From assembly GCA_018398585.1 (NCBI GenBank), contig JAGTTD010000009.1, positions 16,869,193 through 16,933,192 of the forward strand: a stretch of DNA of 64,000 bases, given 5' to 3'. The notes below the pieces were generated by a model. The model saw only the letters and a program-made list of their open reading frames with translations. It did no database searches and was not told the DNA's origin. Of the stretch, positions 24,931 to 36,024 are shown one piece after another (the stretch's first letter is position 1; each line of letters opens with the position of its first letter). The DNA comes from Simmondsia chinensis. Lineage: Eukaryota; Streptophyta; Magnoliopsida; Caryophyllales; Simmondsiaceae. A program made the translations under genes and the position numbers.

Positions 24931-24956
24931 TCTATTCTTGAGGACAAGATTGTTTT

Positions 24957-24970
24957 CAAAGGGAAGGGAA
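24957..24970 (+). other. X1 polypurine tract
   Basis: aaagggaagggaa directly before the 3' LTR, preceded by cttgaggacaaga. The same cttgaggacaag word precedes the polypurine tract of chromovirus Z. Confidence 0.85.
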
Positions 24971-25540
24971 TGTTGTGAACCGTGAATCCAAAGCGTGGGC
25001 TATGGTTGTCCTGGTTACTATCTTGCTGCTGCTGGGTTGATATGCTGCTGTATGTTGATGTTTTAAGGCTGTTATGTGTTGAATAAGATCTGCTGCTGCT
25101 GCATTGTGGTTGTTACGTTGCCGTGCTACTGTTCTATGGGCTACGGTTATGTTTAGTGGTAATGGTTAGTTGATATTGTAATTAGTAGGCTAAGCTTTGG
25201 TTCAGTCTTGTAATAAGTAAAGTCTAGAGTCGTTAGGTGATGGTGGTCAAGGTCGTTAGTTAGTTAAGTCTAATGTGGCGGCTCACTTAGGAGGCGGTTA
25301 GTCCTTGTGTGGCTAGATTCAATGCATTAGCTCATATCTTGTAAGTAGTATAAATAGTGGGCATTAGTTTGTATTTAATAACAATTTTGATGAATGAATT
25401 TGATATCTTTTGATATCTCTCTCTACTTTCTCATCTCCCTTCCCTTCTTTCTCATCTAAACTCTATATTCTTTTCTCATCTCATACTCTCTCTATCCCAA
25501 CCAAGGTTAAGGCTCAAGAGCAATCTTTGAAACCTTAACA
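24971..25540 (+). repeat. X1 3' LTR (570 bp)
   Basis: tgttgtgaaccgtg to accttaaca, same length as its partner. Confidence 0.9.
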
Positions 25541-27189
25541 GTCATGTGGATAGGGATCCAAAAGTATGATGTAAGCATTGTCAATAAGATTGGAACACTA
25601 AGTAGGACTATCTGAATTAGTTTTTTCATTAACTGTTATCAGAAAAAATTAATTCTGCAAGATGATAACTCTAAATCCAGGAAACTATTTGAACTCGTGC
25701 ATGGACTATTCGTTGCCTTGATGTGCCAAAAGGATTAGCCAAAGAACATTGACTTGAATCTTATGTCCTTTGGGTAACGCCATGAAGTGTGGCGGAAATA
25801 GTTATTTTACTTGGATTCTGCAGTATAATGAGAAGAAGATTTCCGCTTAGTTGATTTGCAAATATACTAATGAAGTCTAGAATATTTGGCTGAAGTATTC
25901 CATATGTGTGACATTTGGAATTAATGCGGAAATTTTTTCTATATTGTTGAATTGTTTGAGAATCGTGAGTTTGAAACTACAGCAAGAAATGTGAAAAAAG
26001 TATTGATAGTAGTTAAAGTTACTTTTGCTTACTGATATCTAATGGAGGGGTTAATTTTCGTAATAAAATTTACTTGGAAAAATCATGAGTGAATATATTT
26101 TATTTTATAGTGTAGTAAAACTTATTTAGTGGAACAAGGTTTTACTAAATGGTAATTAATTTTTATCGAGAGATGATAATCAGATTTGACTTATTCGGAG
26201 CTGGAGTTAGATTGTTCTTGAGGTCCCTTTGTAAGCCTCAATTTAAGCATCGTTTGAAAATATTTAAAAATGAATTAATGAGATGAATTATTTATTTATA
26301 AAATAAATAAATGTTTATGAAAAACAAATGTTCATAAGATGAATACATAATACAATAAATATTGTTGTTCAAACAAAGACAAAAAATAAGAAAAAGGAAA
26401 AAAATCAAAGTAGTCTAATTTCGTAGCGCTTAGCTTTGTTAAATAATAAGCGACGAAATTAGCCTCTTTGTTTCATGTAAAAACTAACAATATTGAATTT
26501 CGAAAAAATAATGACAGCCTGATAGATATTTTTGGCTAAGCGGTTCCATTTCCAACGGCACGAATTCAACAAACGCATTCAAGAGTTATATCAATAGTAC
26601 ATCAACAAGCATGGATGCGATTGGTAAGAATTCAGTTACTAATACTTTAATTAATATCACACATAATACACAAAACACAACAAAACACACCATTTTATTC
26701 ATAAAATGATACATACATGTAGTACATAGACAGAGCCGACATTACATTGTTTTTCTAAAAAGTGTTTTTCAGAACGATTGAAGGAAAAATTTTGTTCCGA
26801 AATTTTTCCTAAGTTAAATATTTTGGGAGCCCGCACTCCAGTGCTATAGGAGATCATTGCGAAGAAGTCCTTGACGTGTCAAGATTTTTTATTATGATTT
26901 CAGATCTTTAAGCCGAAGTTGGGATTCGTGCCTCAGGTATGTTTAAATTATGTATTTGATATTTAGATTGTTTTCATTTATTTCGTTTATTCTATGTTTA
27001 TATATATTTTATTCGGTGTTTTGGTTTATCATGTTATGAATCTCTTAGAGTAAAACCTAGATCCAATTAAATATTTCAATTGGGTCAGGCTTTCGATTTA
27101 AAATTAAGAATTTTAAATTGGTTCTCTGTTGTGCCTGCTCAAGCCAATCTATGGAAAATTTTCGAAATATGTTCCTAACATTTTTGATG

Positions 27190-29260
27190 TAGAAAAAAGA
27201 TTCAATGGACTCCCTTCAGAGAAAGGAACCTTAGCACTCGTTGGTTCAAGAAGCTAGACCTTCACCATGATGTCTCTTTGGACATCAACTCTCAAACCAG
27301 CTTGTCAATCTTGTGCCCTTGGTATCTCATCTTCTATCACCAGACTCATCCCATTACAAAGACCTACAAGCTTGGACTGCTTTCCCTGCAATTTACCATG
27401 GTCCATGACGTCCCTCTTTTAACTTTGAGGATAAAAAATTTTTAGTGGGCTAAAAGGATCCCCATCCAGCTCTCCCATTGTCAACAGATTTTTGAGTCCA
27501 ACCAAGAGGTTAAATCAATTTATGGTTACCTAGCTATTTGTAGGTACCCCCCTTGTGCCACACCCCATTTCATAGCTTGGTTCCAAGCCTATTGGTCCTC
27601 TTTGGAGGCCGGAGGCACCAAGCAATATTTTATGCATTCACTTGAGCTTGCAGGTCCTACCTTGAGAGGAGTTCAGCTAGCCGAGATAAGGCCGTGTACA
27701 CAGAAGGCATTACCAGTAAAGCATCTATCCCTTAAGCACACTTCGGTTTTGTCTCTTAGATGAACGAAGACCGATCCTCATTTCTTGTGCAATAGCTGTT
27801 CAAGAAAGTCATACGAGTGCTAGGACCAGGAGTTTTAGAAGGATGTTGATAGAGAAGTCCCCTTTAGGAACCCCTAAACTAGCCTTTCAATTTGGTGGCT
27901 CAAAGAAAAGGAAGAAGAGAGATGTCCTCTCTACTTTCCCAACTAGAGCCATACAGGCAATAGAGGAAGTAGAAATTGATGATAAAAAAGTACCCATCTC
28001 ACAGTTAGTGAGAAAGAGAAGAACCACACTTCCTAAATATGAGGTATTGGTTTTTCTTAGTTGGTGCTTCTTTTATTCATCTTTTGCCAAACTGTTTCTA
28101 ACTTGGCTTTGTACAACTATATTAACAGTTACACTGGAGATTCCAGACGCTCCACCATAGCATCCTGCTGCAAAGCTCCTTCCGGAGATTGAATTATTGA
28201 GAACAAGATACATCTCCACATCAGCTCTAGAACCAATTATAAGTCAATCTAATGAAGAAGCTTCACTCCCTGTCCCTTTGAACTGGGGTCATTTACAGGC
28301 TTCATACCTCCTTCCAGGACCATCCTCCATAACCTTTGAAGAGATCCATGAAGGTATGATCTCATTCTTTGGCTCATAGATCCTTAATCTCTATACAATA
28401 AATTGGTTCTAACATATAAGCATTGCTTTTCAAAAACCTCAAGGAAGGCATCCCAGTGGCTGAAGTGCTAGGGAGGTACCTCTGGCCCTTCAACAGATGT
28501 TTTAGAGGGAACAATAGTCCTTTACATTGTGGTTCATTTCCAAAGTTAGGACTCGAACTAACTCTTTCTGATGTTGTCCTTTTTTTATCATAGCACCAAG
28601 AGTTGTTCCTCCTCTGATCTTAGTGGGGATGGCATCCCCTTTTTAGAAGCTATGGGCAAGCAGGAGATTAGCTTTCTAGCAGTTGGACCAAGTATCCTCA
28701 AGGCTTTATAGACTGAAGGAAATAACACACCTCCCTATCCATGCTCTGACAGAGAGAGCTACCTACCATTGGTGAAGGCCTTAAAAGAAGGTCTTAAGGC
28801 GGTTCCAACCATTGTTAGAGAGCTCGAGGCTCTAAAGACGGCATTTATAAAGTGATTCCAGAGGTCCCATCACTCCTTCAAAACAAGCGGCGTCGACAAG
28901 ATGCCATCAGGGACTTGGGGTGTTCAGCTCGCTGAGGAAGCATATAGCTTTTGTTTGAAGAACTTCAAACAGCCAAAAGAGTCTAGAGTCAATAGGCCAA
29001 AGACATTAAAGGATTAGAGGATCAAGTTAATCACTCAAAGGTTAGTTTGAGCCTTTTAAAGGGACAACTATTTTTTTCTAATGCAGCAACATATCTCTCA
29101 AGGCCTAGTAGTTCAAGAGCTCAAGCAGGCTACTGTAGAGGCTTAAAGAAGCCATCAAGTCCTTTAAGAAGAGACAGTCTCCTTGGACCAGTAGTTGAAT
29201 GAAGCAACCAACCACTATAAGTGTAGAGGGATCCATAGTTAGAATTAGAACTTAACTCTT
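27190..29260 (+). pseudogene. Antisense extra gene of element T (plant-mobile-domain-like? uncertain)
   Basis: Plus-strand coding remnant opposite to T. It opens, cut by M, with EKRFNGLPSEKGTLALVGS and continues at about 27250-27770 with WFKKLDLHHDVSLDIN and AWFQAYWSSLEAGG. A basic linker (GSKKRKKRDVLS near 27900) leads to KYE followed by what looks like a GT..AG intron (28040-28131), then PLNWGHLQASYLLPGPSS (near 28285) and a helical C-terminal part (LKEGLKAVPTIVRELEAL near 28785). The order globular domain, basic linker, helical tail resembles the plant-mobile-domain proteins found in plant transposons, but I cannot confirm the domain by eye. Several stops and frameshifts make it non-functional. 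Confidence 0.45.
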
Positions 29261-29489
29261 TTGATTTTTCCCTTGTAAAGAAGTTTTTTCTCGTGGAAGA
29301 AACTTGCTTGTATTATTTTGTGTAAGCCATGCACTAAGTAACATTATCAAAGATGTATATATTTTTGTCAAATATGTCTCCAAATTAGGTAATTCCTTTC
29401 CTTTTATTTTTCCAAAGCAAAGATCATGGAGTTAATCCTCAAAACAATGATATCGAAACTAAGCCCATAATTCATGGAATCTAAATTTA

Positions 29490-29922
29490 AGGACTTCCTT
29501 ATTAGAATCTGAAATAGATGGCACATATTTATTTGGAAACCTTCCACTGATGGCCCTTGGATGAGTTCTTCCATCTAGGTCTTAGAGTAAATAAGAATTT
29601 CCTCCAAATACCTCTATGACTTTGAATGACACCTCTTTGTTTTAAAACCATTTTCCAAAGGCAAAATCTTTCTAGCCAATGGGCAAAATCACTTTCTAAA
29701 CTATGTCCCCCAAGTCAAAGGACCTAGGCTTGATCAATATGTTATAGGATTTGACGGCCCTCTAGTTCTATTTTCTAGCTTGTGAAGGGCGTCAAGCTTA
29801 AGTTTGTCCAAGTCAGTTAGCTCATCCATCATGGCCTGCTCATACTCAAGTTTAGAAAACCTCACTTGGGCCAACCTAATAGACTGAATTGTGACTTCCA
29901 TTGGGAGTATTGCATCATGACT
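29490..29922 (-). pseudogene. C-terminal part of T integrase
   Basis: The minus strand begins exactly at the X2 target site with the Tat integrase block SHDAILPMEVTIQSIRLAQ. A helical stretch EYEQAMMDELTDLDKLK follows. After stops comes the terminal module with the pattern YLL-DLDGRTHPRAISG and NKYVPS near 29520-29600. It continues the integrase interrupted at 47484. Confidence 0.75.
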
Positions 29923-29927
29923 GAACG

Positions 29928-30476
29928 TTTATGAACTGAGAATCCAAAGCATGAGTTGATGTTGTCCTGCTGCCGGGTGCTGCTATGCCTGCTGTTGTTT
30001 TGCTGTGGTTGTGGTCTTGCAGCTATATGATGGTAGTTTAGTGTAGAAAAGTTGTATTAGCTTGTTGATATTGTAACTAGAATAAGTCTTGATGTAATTA
30101 GTTACATAAGTCTCTTGTTAAGTCATGTAATAAGTGAACTTTAGTGGTATGTAGCCCAGGTGGTCAATGGCCTGTCAAGGTTGGCGGTTGGCTAGTTAGT
30201 TTGCGGTTAAGTCGGTTAGGCCATGGGTCCACATGCATTGTATCTCTAGATATTTTTAAACTTGAGCCATCCTAAGGGGAAGTAGTATAAGTAGTTGGCT
30301 CTAGCTTGTAATCCATAACAACTTTGATGAATGAAATTGATATTTTTTGATATCTCCCTCTACTTCTCATCTCTTTTCCCTTCTTATCTCATCTACACTC
30401 TAAATTCTTTTCTCATCTCATACTCTCACTATCCCAACCAAGGTTGAGGTTCAAGAGAAATCTTTGAATCTTAACA
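29928..30476 (+). repeat. X2 5' LTR (549 bp)
   Basis: tttatgaactgagaatcc to tcttaaca. The first bases have lost one position relative to tgttatgaactgag of the 3' LTR. It is otherwise very similar to 46929-47478. Confidence 0.9.
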
Positions 30477-30492
30477 ATTGGTATCAGAGCCT
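30477..30492 (+). other. X2 primer binding site (initiator tRNA-Met)
   Basis: attggtatcagagcc directly downstream of the LTR. Confidence 0.9.
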
Positions 30493-31206
30493 TGATTTGG
30501 CTTCCGAATCAAGCTCTAAATCAGAAAAATCACAAAATCTGATTGATTGTGTTGCAATTATTCAACAAAAAATAGTTTGATACTAATTTAGTTCAGTTTT
30601 ATATGATCAAGAATTCAATTCTGATCGTGAAGAGCTTGGTGTATTGCCTTATTGATCAGCAAGGCCTGGAAAGTTGCTTTCGGTTGGGATAAAATTGATT
30701 GAATTAAATTGAGGAAAGTGTAATTGATCAGTATTTGTTGATTATATTCAACATCAAAGCTGATTCAGATTGAGTTCAGTAGAGTTGATCAAGCAGTAGC
30801 TGCTGTAGTTGAGTTGTGAAGCAAAGCATTAGTTGCTGAAGTTGAGTGCTGAAGCATGATCAAAATTGATCAAATAATCACTGGATCAGTTGGAGAAGAA
30901 GTAAAGTGAGCTATTGATTAACATTATAATTGATCGTAATCAAAAGATCAGAAACAAGCTGCATTGAGGTTAATTCTGATTCTACAATTCATTACCTGAG
31001 GTTAAGGTAACGGTTTCTGAACTTCAAGTTGCAATTCGATGAGAATTTGTGTTGTTGCTGGATTGTGATGAAATTGTGTTGATAAGCATAGAAGTTGTGA
31101 GAATTCATCAGAATCTGCGTTGATTCTTAAGAATTATATGTTATTAATTTGAGATTTGCTTAGGCGAAAATCTGACATTGAACTGAGCAGCGAAAGTGTT
31201 GAAATC
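30493..31206 (+). other. X2 untranslated leader, first part
   Basis: No reading frame. Colinear with 22383-23100 of X1. The leader resumes after Z at 43516. The flank duplications aaatc (31202-31206) and aaatt (43516-43520) bracket Z. Confidence 0.65.
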
Positions 31207-31215
31207 TGTTCTAAT
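31207..31215 (+). repeat. First 9 bp of the Z 5' LTR, left of Y
   Basis: tgttctaat equals tgttataat of the 3' LTR with one change. The last 5 bp (ctaat) are the left target duplication of Y, matched by ataat at 37836-37840. Confidence 0.75.
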
Positions 31216-33024
31216 TGATGCGTATTTTTTTACTAGCAAGTGCACTAGTAGCATCAAGTAATACAGAGTGAATAGAGTATCGTTCCCGCGAGGATTGCTG
31301 AGTGAGTACTGAAATTGATAGCTTTAATACTATTAGAAAGACTAAAAATTAAGGGGTTTCGTTAAAATAAACATAAAAACAAAAGAGAAAGAAATATAAA
31401 TAAAAAGTTAATTAAAGTTTTTGGATTTTTATTAGATAAAAAAAGTCTAGGCATCCGATTTCACCGAAGTTGCATTAATATGCCTTTCTATTCTCGATAT
31501 TCATGTTGTTATTGCCTGTTGATGGTTGAAAATCCTAAATTACTAGATATTCTCTCTCGAGCAACATTTAGCATACTCTTTAACATATTAACCCATCACT
31601 TTCATGCATGAATTTAAATAAGAAAAGAGTTATAAAAGCTCTATGATTTTATTTTAAAAACCACACAAATCGCGTTAATCTCTTTCGAGCATTCGCTCAA
31701 TTTGTGGTGCTTATCACCTGAGCAATCATCATAAATCTCCTTTTGGTCTCATTATGAATCATTGTAGGCCTTAAATGGTGATCAAGAATTTAAAACTCAT
31801 TAAGAACAATGATAAACACTTCAACAAAGCAATAACATAAACTTCGAATATCTTGAAATAGAAATGAGCGTATTTTACAACCTAGGCTACATCGTAGCTT
31901 TAGATTAACAAAATTAGTTCATGTTAAACTTAATATTAAACATTAAAAATATCAAAATACATGAACTAATGATGAAAAATGATAAAACTAACAAACATAA
32001 CAAAATAAAAAAAATAGAACAGAACAGGTCAGTGTCGCAGCTGCACAGACCTGACCTATTCACTCCCTTTTTTTACTCGATTTTTTTGTGTTTTTTGATC
32101 TCAAAACTTAATGATTCAACTCCTTGCATCCTCCCCTATTTTTAAAAGTAGAGCGTGGAATAAAAAACTTAGAGAAAATCTCAAAACTCAGCTTTCATTG
32201 GAGCTTCTTGTGGCAGCTCAAACCAGCTGTGTTCTTCGATTTTTTTTTTTTTTTTGATTTTCAGCTCAAGCGCCGCCCAAATTTTGATCTTAATTGGTTT
32301 AGCTTGTGGTGGATGCATTAAGGAAGTTATTTTATAATTTCTTGAAGCTGCACCGCCCAAATTAGCTCAAACTTCATCTTTATTGGACAATTTTTGCAGT
32401 AGCTGTATTGTGTGCTTCCAGCCACTTTTACAACCAATTATCTTACTTTTTCTCCTCATACCACCGCACAAATACTGCAATAACATGTTATTATGATTTT
32501 AAATAACTTATTTAAGCTTTGGTTCAATGTATTTAGTACAAAAATCAAAAAAATATTTGGCTGTAAAGTTGCAAGCTGCAGCAGGTATGTAAGCTGCTTT
32601 GTAACTCGTGATTTTTTTATATTTTTCGATTTTGTTTCTGATTTTTTATGTAAAAGAATGCTTAAGCTAACTTTAATTAATGTTTAATTGTATTATACAA
32701 GACATAAAAGATGAATAATGAGGAATAAAGCTTGAATTTTAGCTAAAAATTGATGTAAAACTTGTGAACTAGGATGTAAGTTAGGTATTCTTGGTAATTT
32801 TGTATAATTTTTATTATTATTTTGCAATTTTTTAATTTATCTTGGTTTTACTTAGTGATATTAATGATAAAACTAGCAAGATTTATTACAAAAAGTTTTT
32901 GCAATAAAGTAGCAAAACAGTCAAAACCGAGCAAAAACGAGCAAAAGTGATAAAAATTAGAAGTAAAATGGTTAAAAATGTATTAAAATGATATAAATAA
33001 ATATATACAAGTTTAAGGTTATCA
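31216..33024 (-). repeat. Y 3' LTR (1809 bp)
   Basis: Plus-strand start tgatgcgtattttttt, end aaggttatca. Highly similar to 36025-37835 with scattered substitutions and small indels. It contains T-runs and a gcagcaggtatgtaagctgc palindromic word (32577). The small reading frames inside are AT-rich shadows present in both LTRs. Confidence 0.9.
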
Positions 33025-33036
33025 AAATACCCCCAA
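33025..33036 (-). other. Y polypurine tract (weak)
   Basis: On the minus strand cttgggggtatttt precedes the 3' LTR start tgataacc. The G-run is the only purine tract there. Confidence 0.55.
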
Positions 33037-34502
33037 GCTTAAATCTTGCTTGTCCCTAAGCAAGACTGAATATTTCAGCACCATATCTTATATTTTTCAA
33101 GAATTTTTCGACTATTTAAAGCAAGTGCACTCTAATTCAAAAATGAATAACTGAAAATCAATGCTTGAGGCTCTGAAGGCAAAGTCTTCCTTTCTAAGGA
33201 AAAACCTGTCAATCACCTAGGTAGCTGAGATTCAGAAGTTAGGATAGCAAATTAAGTTTATCTGTTCTTTCAAAACTTAAGACATTCAAACAGAATAGAG
33301 GAAAAAATTCATAGCACTCATAACAAATCTTATCGGGTATGCCCAAAACTAAAACATTCTTTTTTTTTCTTTTTTTTTCTTTTTTTTTGTTTTTTTGGAG
33401 GAACTTATTTGCTCAAGTCACTTTCGGCTCATGAGTTTATCTTTAGCGAGAATCAAGCTCCGACTCCTGGGCGATGACCCATAAGTAAGAGAAGTCACCA
33501 TTGAGATTCCTTCTCTATGACTCCTCTGAGTTTATCTACAGTGAGAATCAAGCTTCGACTCCTGGGCGTTGACCCATAAGTAAGAGAAGCCACCACTGAG
33601 ACGCCCTCAATATTGGGTAGCACTTATCTGTATTTATGCGAGATAGTGGTGCTAGAGATACAATTTTATCTACTCTCTTTTTTATTTTATATTTTTCTTT
33701 TAGATTCAGGCATAACTCGTCAAAGCTCATTCTAAGATAATAATCTTTGATGCAATCCATTCAAATTTGAATATCTTTTAATAAGAAAGAAAGGTAAAAT
33801 AGCTATGCTAACGAGTGAACTCAAATACTATGGTTTTATCAAGTTAATGCCTTAGATATTTGTTTCACTATTAAAGCACAAAAACAATCGGTTCTTAGGT
33901 TATTCCAATTAAATTACGGTAAACGAGCTAAGAAAGAGTAGAAAAATAGCCTAAAAAAGCATGATGAAAAGTTTTCAAAATACAAGGGGATTTTTTTATA
34001 TATATATATATTGCTGTTGTTGTATTATAATTATTCAAAATGCATCAAAACTTAGAGCGTAAAAAAAATTTTTGTTGGCCGACCCTATTTACGTCCCCAT
34101 ACAAAGGCTCCGAACTCTGGGAGGCACTTAAGCCGACTCTAAAACAAACAGTAATAGAAAACTTTGTCAAAATGTTTTTTTTTCATTAAAATTTTAAAAC
34201 TTGACTCTCCCACCCCCAAACTTAAAAATTAACATTGTTTTTAATGTTAAAATGAATATAAAGAACAAGTGGGAGTGAGGTACTTCCCCAATTTGAGGAT
34301 TGCTCTTTGATGGTGCATGTGAACATCATGCCACCCTCAAACTTCTTGTAAAATACCTGTTTAAACAAAAATATAAAGACACATGAGACAAAATAAAAAT
34401 AATGAAAGGAAACTAAAATTAGATAGATAAAAATAAAAACACTTGGGTTGCCCCCCAAGAAGCGCTTAGTTTATAGTCATCAGCTCGACTTTCATGGTGG
34501 AT
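33037..34502 (-). other. Y 3' internal region without a gene
   Basis: About 1.5 kb of non-coding sequence including a poly-T stretch (33357-33399), a 95-bp direct duplication (33433 and 33528) and a conserved-looking block near 34070-34140. The words ccccaagcttaaatcttgct at 33032 are common at this place in Athila/Tat relatives. I see no pol remnant. Confidence 0.6.
33433..33602. repeat. 95-bp period direct repeat in Y
   Basis: gagtttatctttagcgagaa at 33433 and gagtttatctacagtgagaa at 33528 begin two copies of about 73 bp sharing actcctgggcg and acccataagtaagagaag. Confidence 0.8.
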
Positions 34503-35579
34503 CTATCCTGTGTCTTGAAGAAGAATAGAGTTACCACCATCTATCCTTAATGACCATTTTCTGCCATGCAGCTTTCTCGTTCTCTTCTTTACACGACCTC
34601 CCCCACCTTCCCTAATCTTGGGCTCTTTGAGCTTGATCTGCCTCAGTTTGAATTTCTCTTTCTGGTTTCTTTTGTTATTTTTCACTGAGGCTTCCATGGT
34701 TCTGAAAATTTCAGACCATGTTAGATAAGCTCTACATTTTATTTTAATGGCTGGTGGTGGTGGGTCGGTAAAGATAGTGTTGGTCATTGGTAGTTTAAAG
34801 TTGACTAAGGGGATTATGTCACATTGAGGTGGCTTTTCTAATGTGTCTTCGTCTCTTAATGTTCTGGCGTTAGTTACGTCCCCTAATTTAGTGATGGTAT
34901 CGCAAGACATGAATTTTTCAGATCTCTCAGAATATTCCTCTATTATGATCCCTACTTGTGGCTCAAGATTTTGGACGGAGGCTCTTTGGTTCTTTAAGTC
35001 ACTCACGGTTTTTATGAATTCCCTATATGTTTCTTCTAAGTTATAGCTTTTTTCTTGGGACGGATAAGTGGGTGACCAAGATGCTTCGTGATGGTTACAG
35101 GAAGGGTCCATCCATTGTTGATTATAAGTGCTAGAGTAGGGATTGTTCTGGGGTTGACTAAAATTTGACATGTAATTATTTTGTTCAAAATCCCATGAGA
35201 AAAAGCTATTATCTACTAGATCTTCCTTGCTAGCATAGTTATTTCCACAAAATCTACATCTACGAGCACCAATAGCACTCATTTGATCTATTAACACATG
35301 AATTTGTGAACTTTGGGCCGACATTGTACTAATTTCGTAAATGCTCAGTTTTCTTCTTGGTTCAGCTTGATAATGAGGTCTCATGAAGTTATATTGCTCA
35401 AAACCAGAGGAAGAAAAGATATTACCCAATTGACATTCCATACTAGCATGGTTATCTGCACAAAATTCACATTCAGGAGTACTAGCAGCGAGCCTGTCTT
35501 CAATTAGTGAAAGTTGAGCAAATAATGATTTAGATAAAGCTTGGTATTGAGATCTTATAGAGATGCAGCAAGCCATCAC
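34503..35579 (-). CDS. Gag-like protein of element Y, open frame of 358 codons
   Basis: One uninterrupted frame starting about 420 bp downstream of the primer site. Residues 36-48 form a CX2CX3HX4C knuckle (CEFCADNHASMEC). A second, partly lost, copy is CRFCGNNYAS near residue 108. The central part is rich in N, S, Q and Y (NNPYSSTYNQQWMDPS near 150-165), typical of Athila/Tat Gag. The C-terminus is basic (KKRTRKLHGRKW). The family role is packaging of element RNA into particles in the cytoplasm. It is shorter than usual Gag of the lineage (often 500 residues or more), so it may be truncated at either end. Confidence 0.7.
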   Translation of the reverse strand: MMACCISIRSQYQALSKSLFAQLSLIEDRLAASTPECEFCADNHASMECQLGNIFSSSGFEQYNFMRPHYQAEPRRKLSIYEISTMSAQSSQIHVLIDQMSAIGARRCRFCGNNYASKEDLVDNSFFSWDFEQNNYMSNFSQPQNNPYSSTYNQQWMDPSCNHHEASWSPTYPSQEKSYNLEETYREFIKTVSDLKNQRASVQNLEPQVGIIIEEYSERSEKFMSCDTITKLGDVTNARTLRDEDTLEKPPQCDIIPLVNFKLPMTNTIFTDPPPPAIKIKCRAYLTWSEIFRTMEASVKNNKRNQKEKFKLRQIKLKEPKIREGGGGRVKKRTRKLHGRKWSLRIDGGNSILLQDTG

Positions 35580-36000
35580 TTTTTTTTTTTAGGAAAAAGT
35601 TTAATACAGGCTTTGATAACACATTTAGCTACAAAAATTTATCTAGAATGATTTAAAAGTTAAGATAAAGTTAAAATTAATCAGAAAACTAAAAAAAGAA
35701 ACAATCTTACAATAAAATAAAACAAAATAAATAAATGAATGAAGATTAATTTTTCAAAATTTTAACGAAATTTACAATCTATTAACAATTTCAAATTATA
35801 AAAACAAACAAAATAATTGTTTTTATTTTTTAATAGACAACTTTTTTTATTTGGAATTTTTTTTTTAGAACTACCTTTATAAATAAAATGAAGGAAAGAA
35901 AAGAAATTTATATTTCAAATTTAACAAAATTTACAAATTATTAACAATTTAAAATTAGTATCAAAACTATGTGGTATCAATATCACTCAATTATAGACAA

Positions 36001-36018
36001 TCCCCGACAACGGCTCCA
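36001..36018 (-). other. Y primer binding site, tRNA-Asp type
   Basis: Minus-strand tggagccgttgtcgggga differs at two positions from the complement of the plant tRNA-Asp(GUC) 3' end (tggcgccgttgccgggga). It sits 6 bp from the 5' LTR. Confidence 0.8.
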
Positions 36019-36024
36019 AAAACT

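Larger units (their letters stand above)
21797..25540 (+). mobile_element. Non-autonomous LTR retrotransposon X1
   Basis: 3.7-kb element inserted in the M 3' LTR. It has two 570-bp LTRs (21797-22366 and 24971-25540), a tRNA-Met primer site and an aagggaaggga polypurine tract. It has no protease, RT, RNase H or integrase. It carries a decayed long reading frame homologous to X2 and an internal inversion at about 24640-24930. I find no clean 5-bp target duplication (ttgga left, gtcat right). The host sequence resumes directly at gtcatgtgga. Confidence 0.85.
20122..26213 (+). repeat. Tandem unit C of M, interrupted by X1
   Basis: Third direct copy, starting gtcatgtttacatata. Its net length without X1 is about 2.35 kb. 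Unlike A and B, its LTR portion continues past gagttagat (26213) into the rest of the 3' LTR. Confidence 0.75.
1..27180 (+). mobile_element. Decayed Ty1/copia LTR retrotransposon M (left end outside window)
   Basis: Bases 1-82 match the last 81 bases of the LTR ending at 27180 (about 80% identity by eye, both ending in cctaaca), so the window opens inside the 5' LTR. A degenerate tRNA-Met primer site follows. Copia reverse transcriptase and RNase H remnants, a copia-type polypurine tract and the LTR start at 21480 fix plus orientation. Nested insertions (RTE LINE, RTE tail, L1, chromovirus R1, X1) and a threefold internal tandem duplication expand it to over 27 kb. No reading frame is intact. 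M ends inside the antisense extra gene of element T, so it probably inserted into T. Its target duplication cannot be checked because the left end is missing. Confidence 0.75.
21480..27180 (+). repeat. 3' LTR of copia element M (about 1.96 kb net, split by X1)
   Basis: Begins tattggaattggtgtcc, equivalent to tgttggaattagtgtct at the starts in units A and B, directly after the RNase H end and polypurine tract. It ends cctaaca at 27180. The stretch 26214-27180 contains a palindrome at about 26417-26464 (ctaatttcgtagcgctta against taagcgacgaaattag). An alternative reading is that 26214-27180 (tgttcttgagg to cctaaca) is a shorter LTR of its own, but the copia-type polypurine tract favours 21480. 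Confidence 0.65.

Noticed and set aside
26214..27180. Independent solo LTR (tgttcttgagg to cctaaca)
   Set aside because: It has TG..CA ends, but the copia polypurine tract and LTR start at 21480 and the match of 1-82 to its end fit better with the 3' half of M's LTR. Not fully excluded.
31921..32687. Small plus frames in Y LTR, such as those near 31921, 32124 and 32493
   Set aside because: AT-rich LTR sequence; one (32124) reappears in the other LTR at 36932. No protein features beyond Phe/Lys runs.
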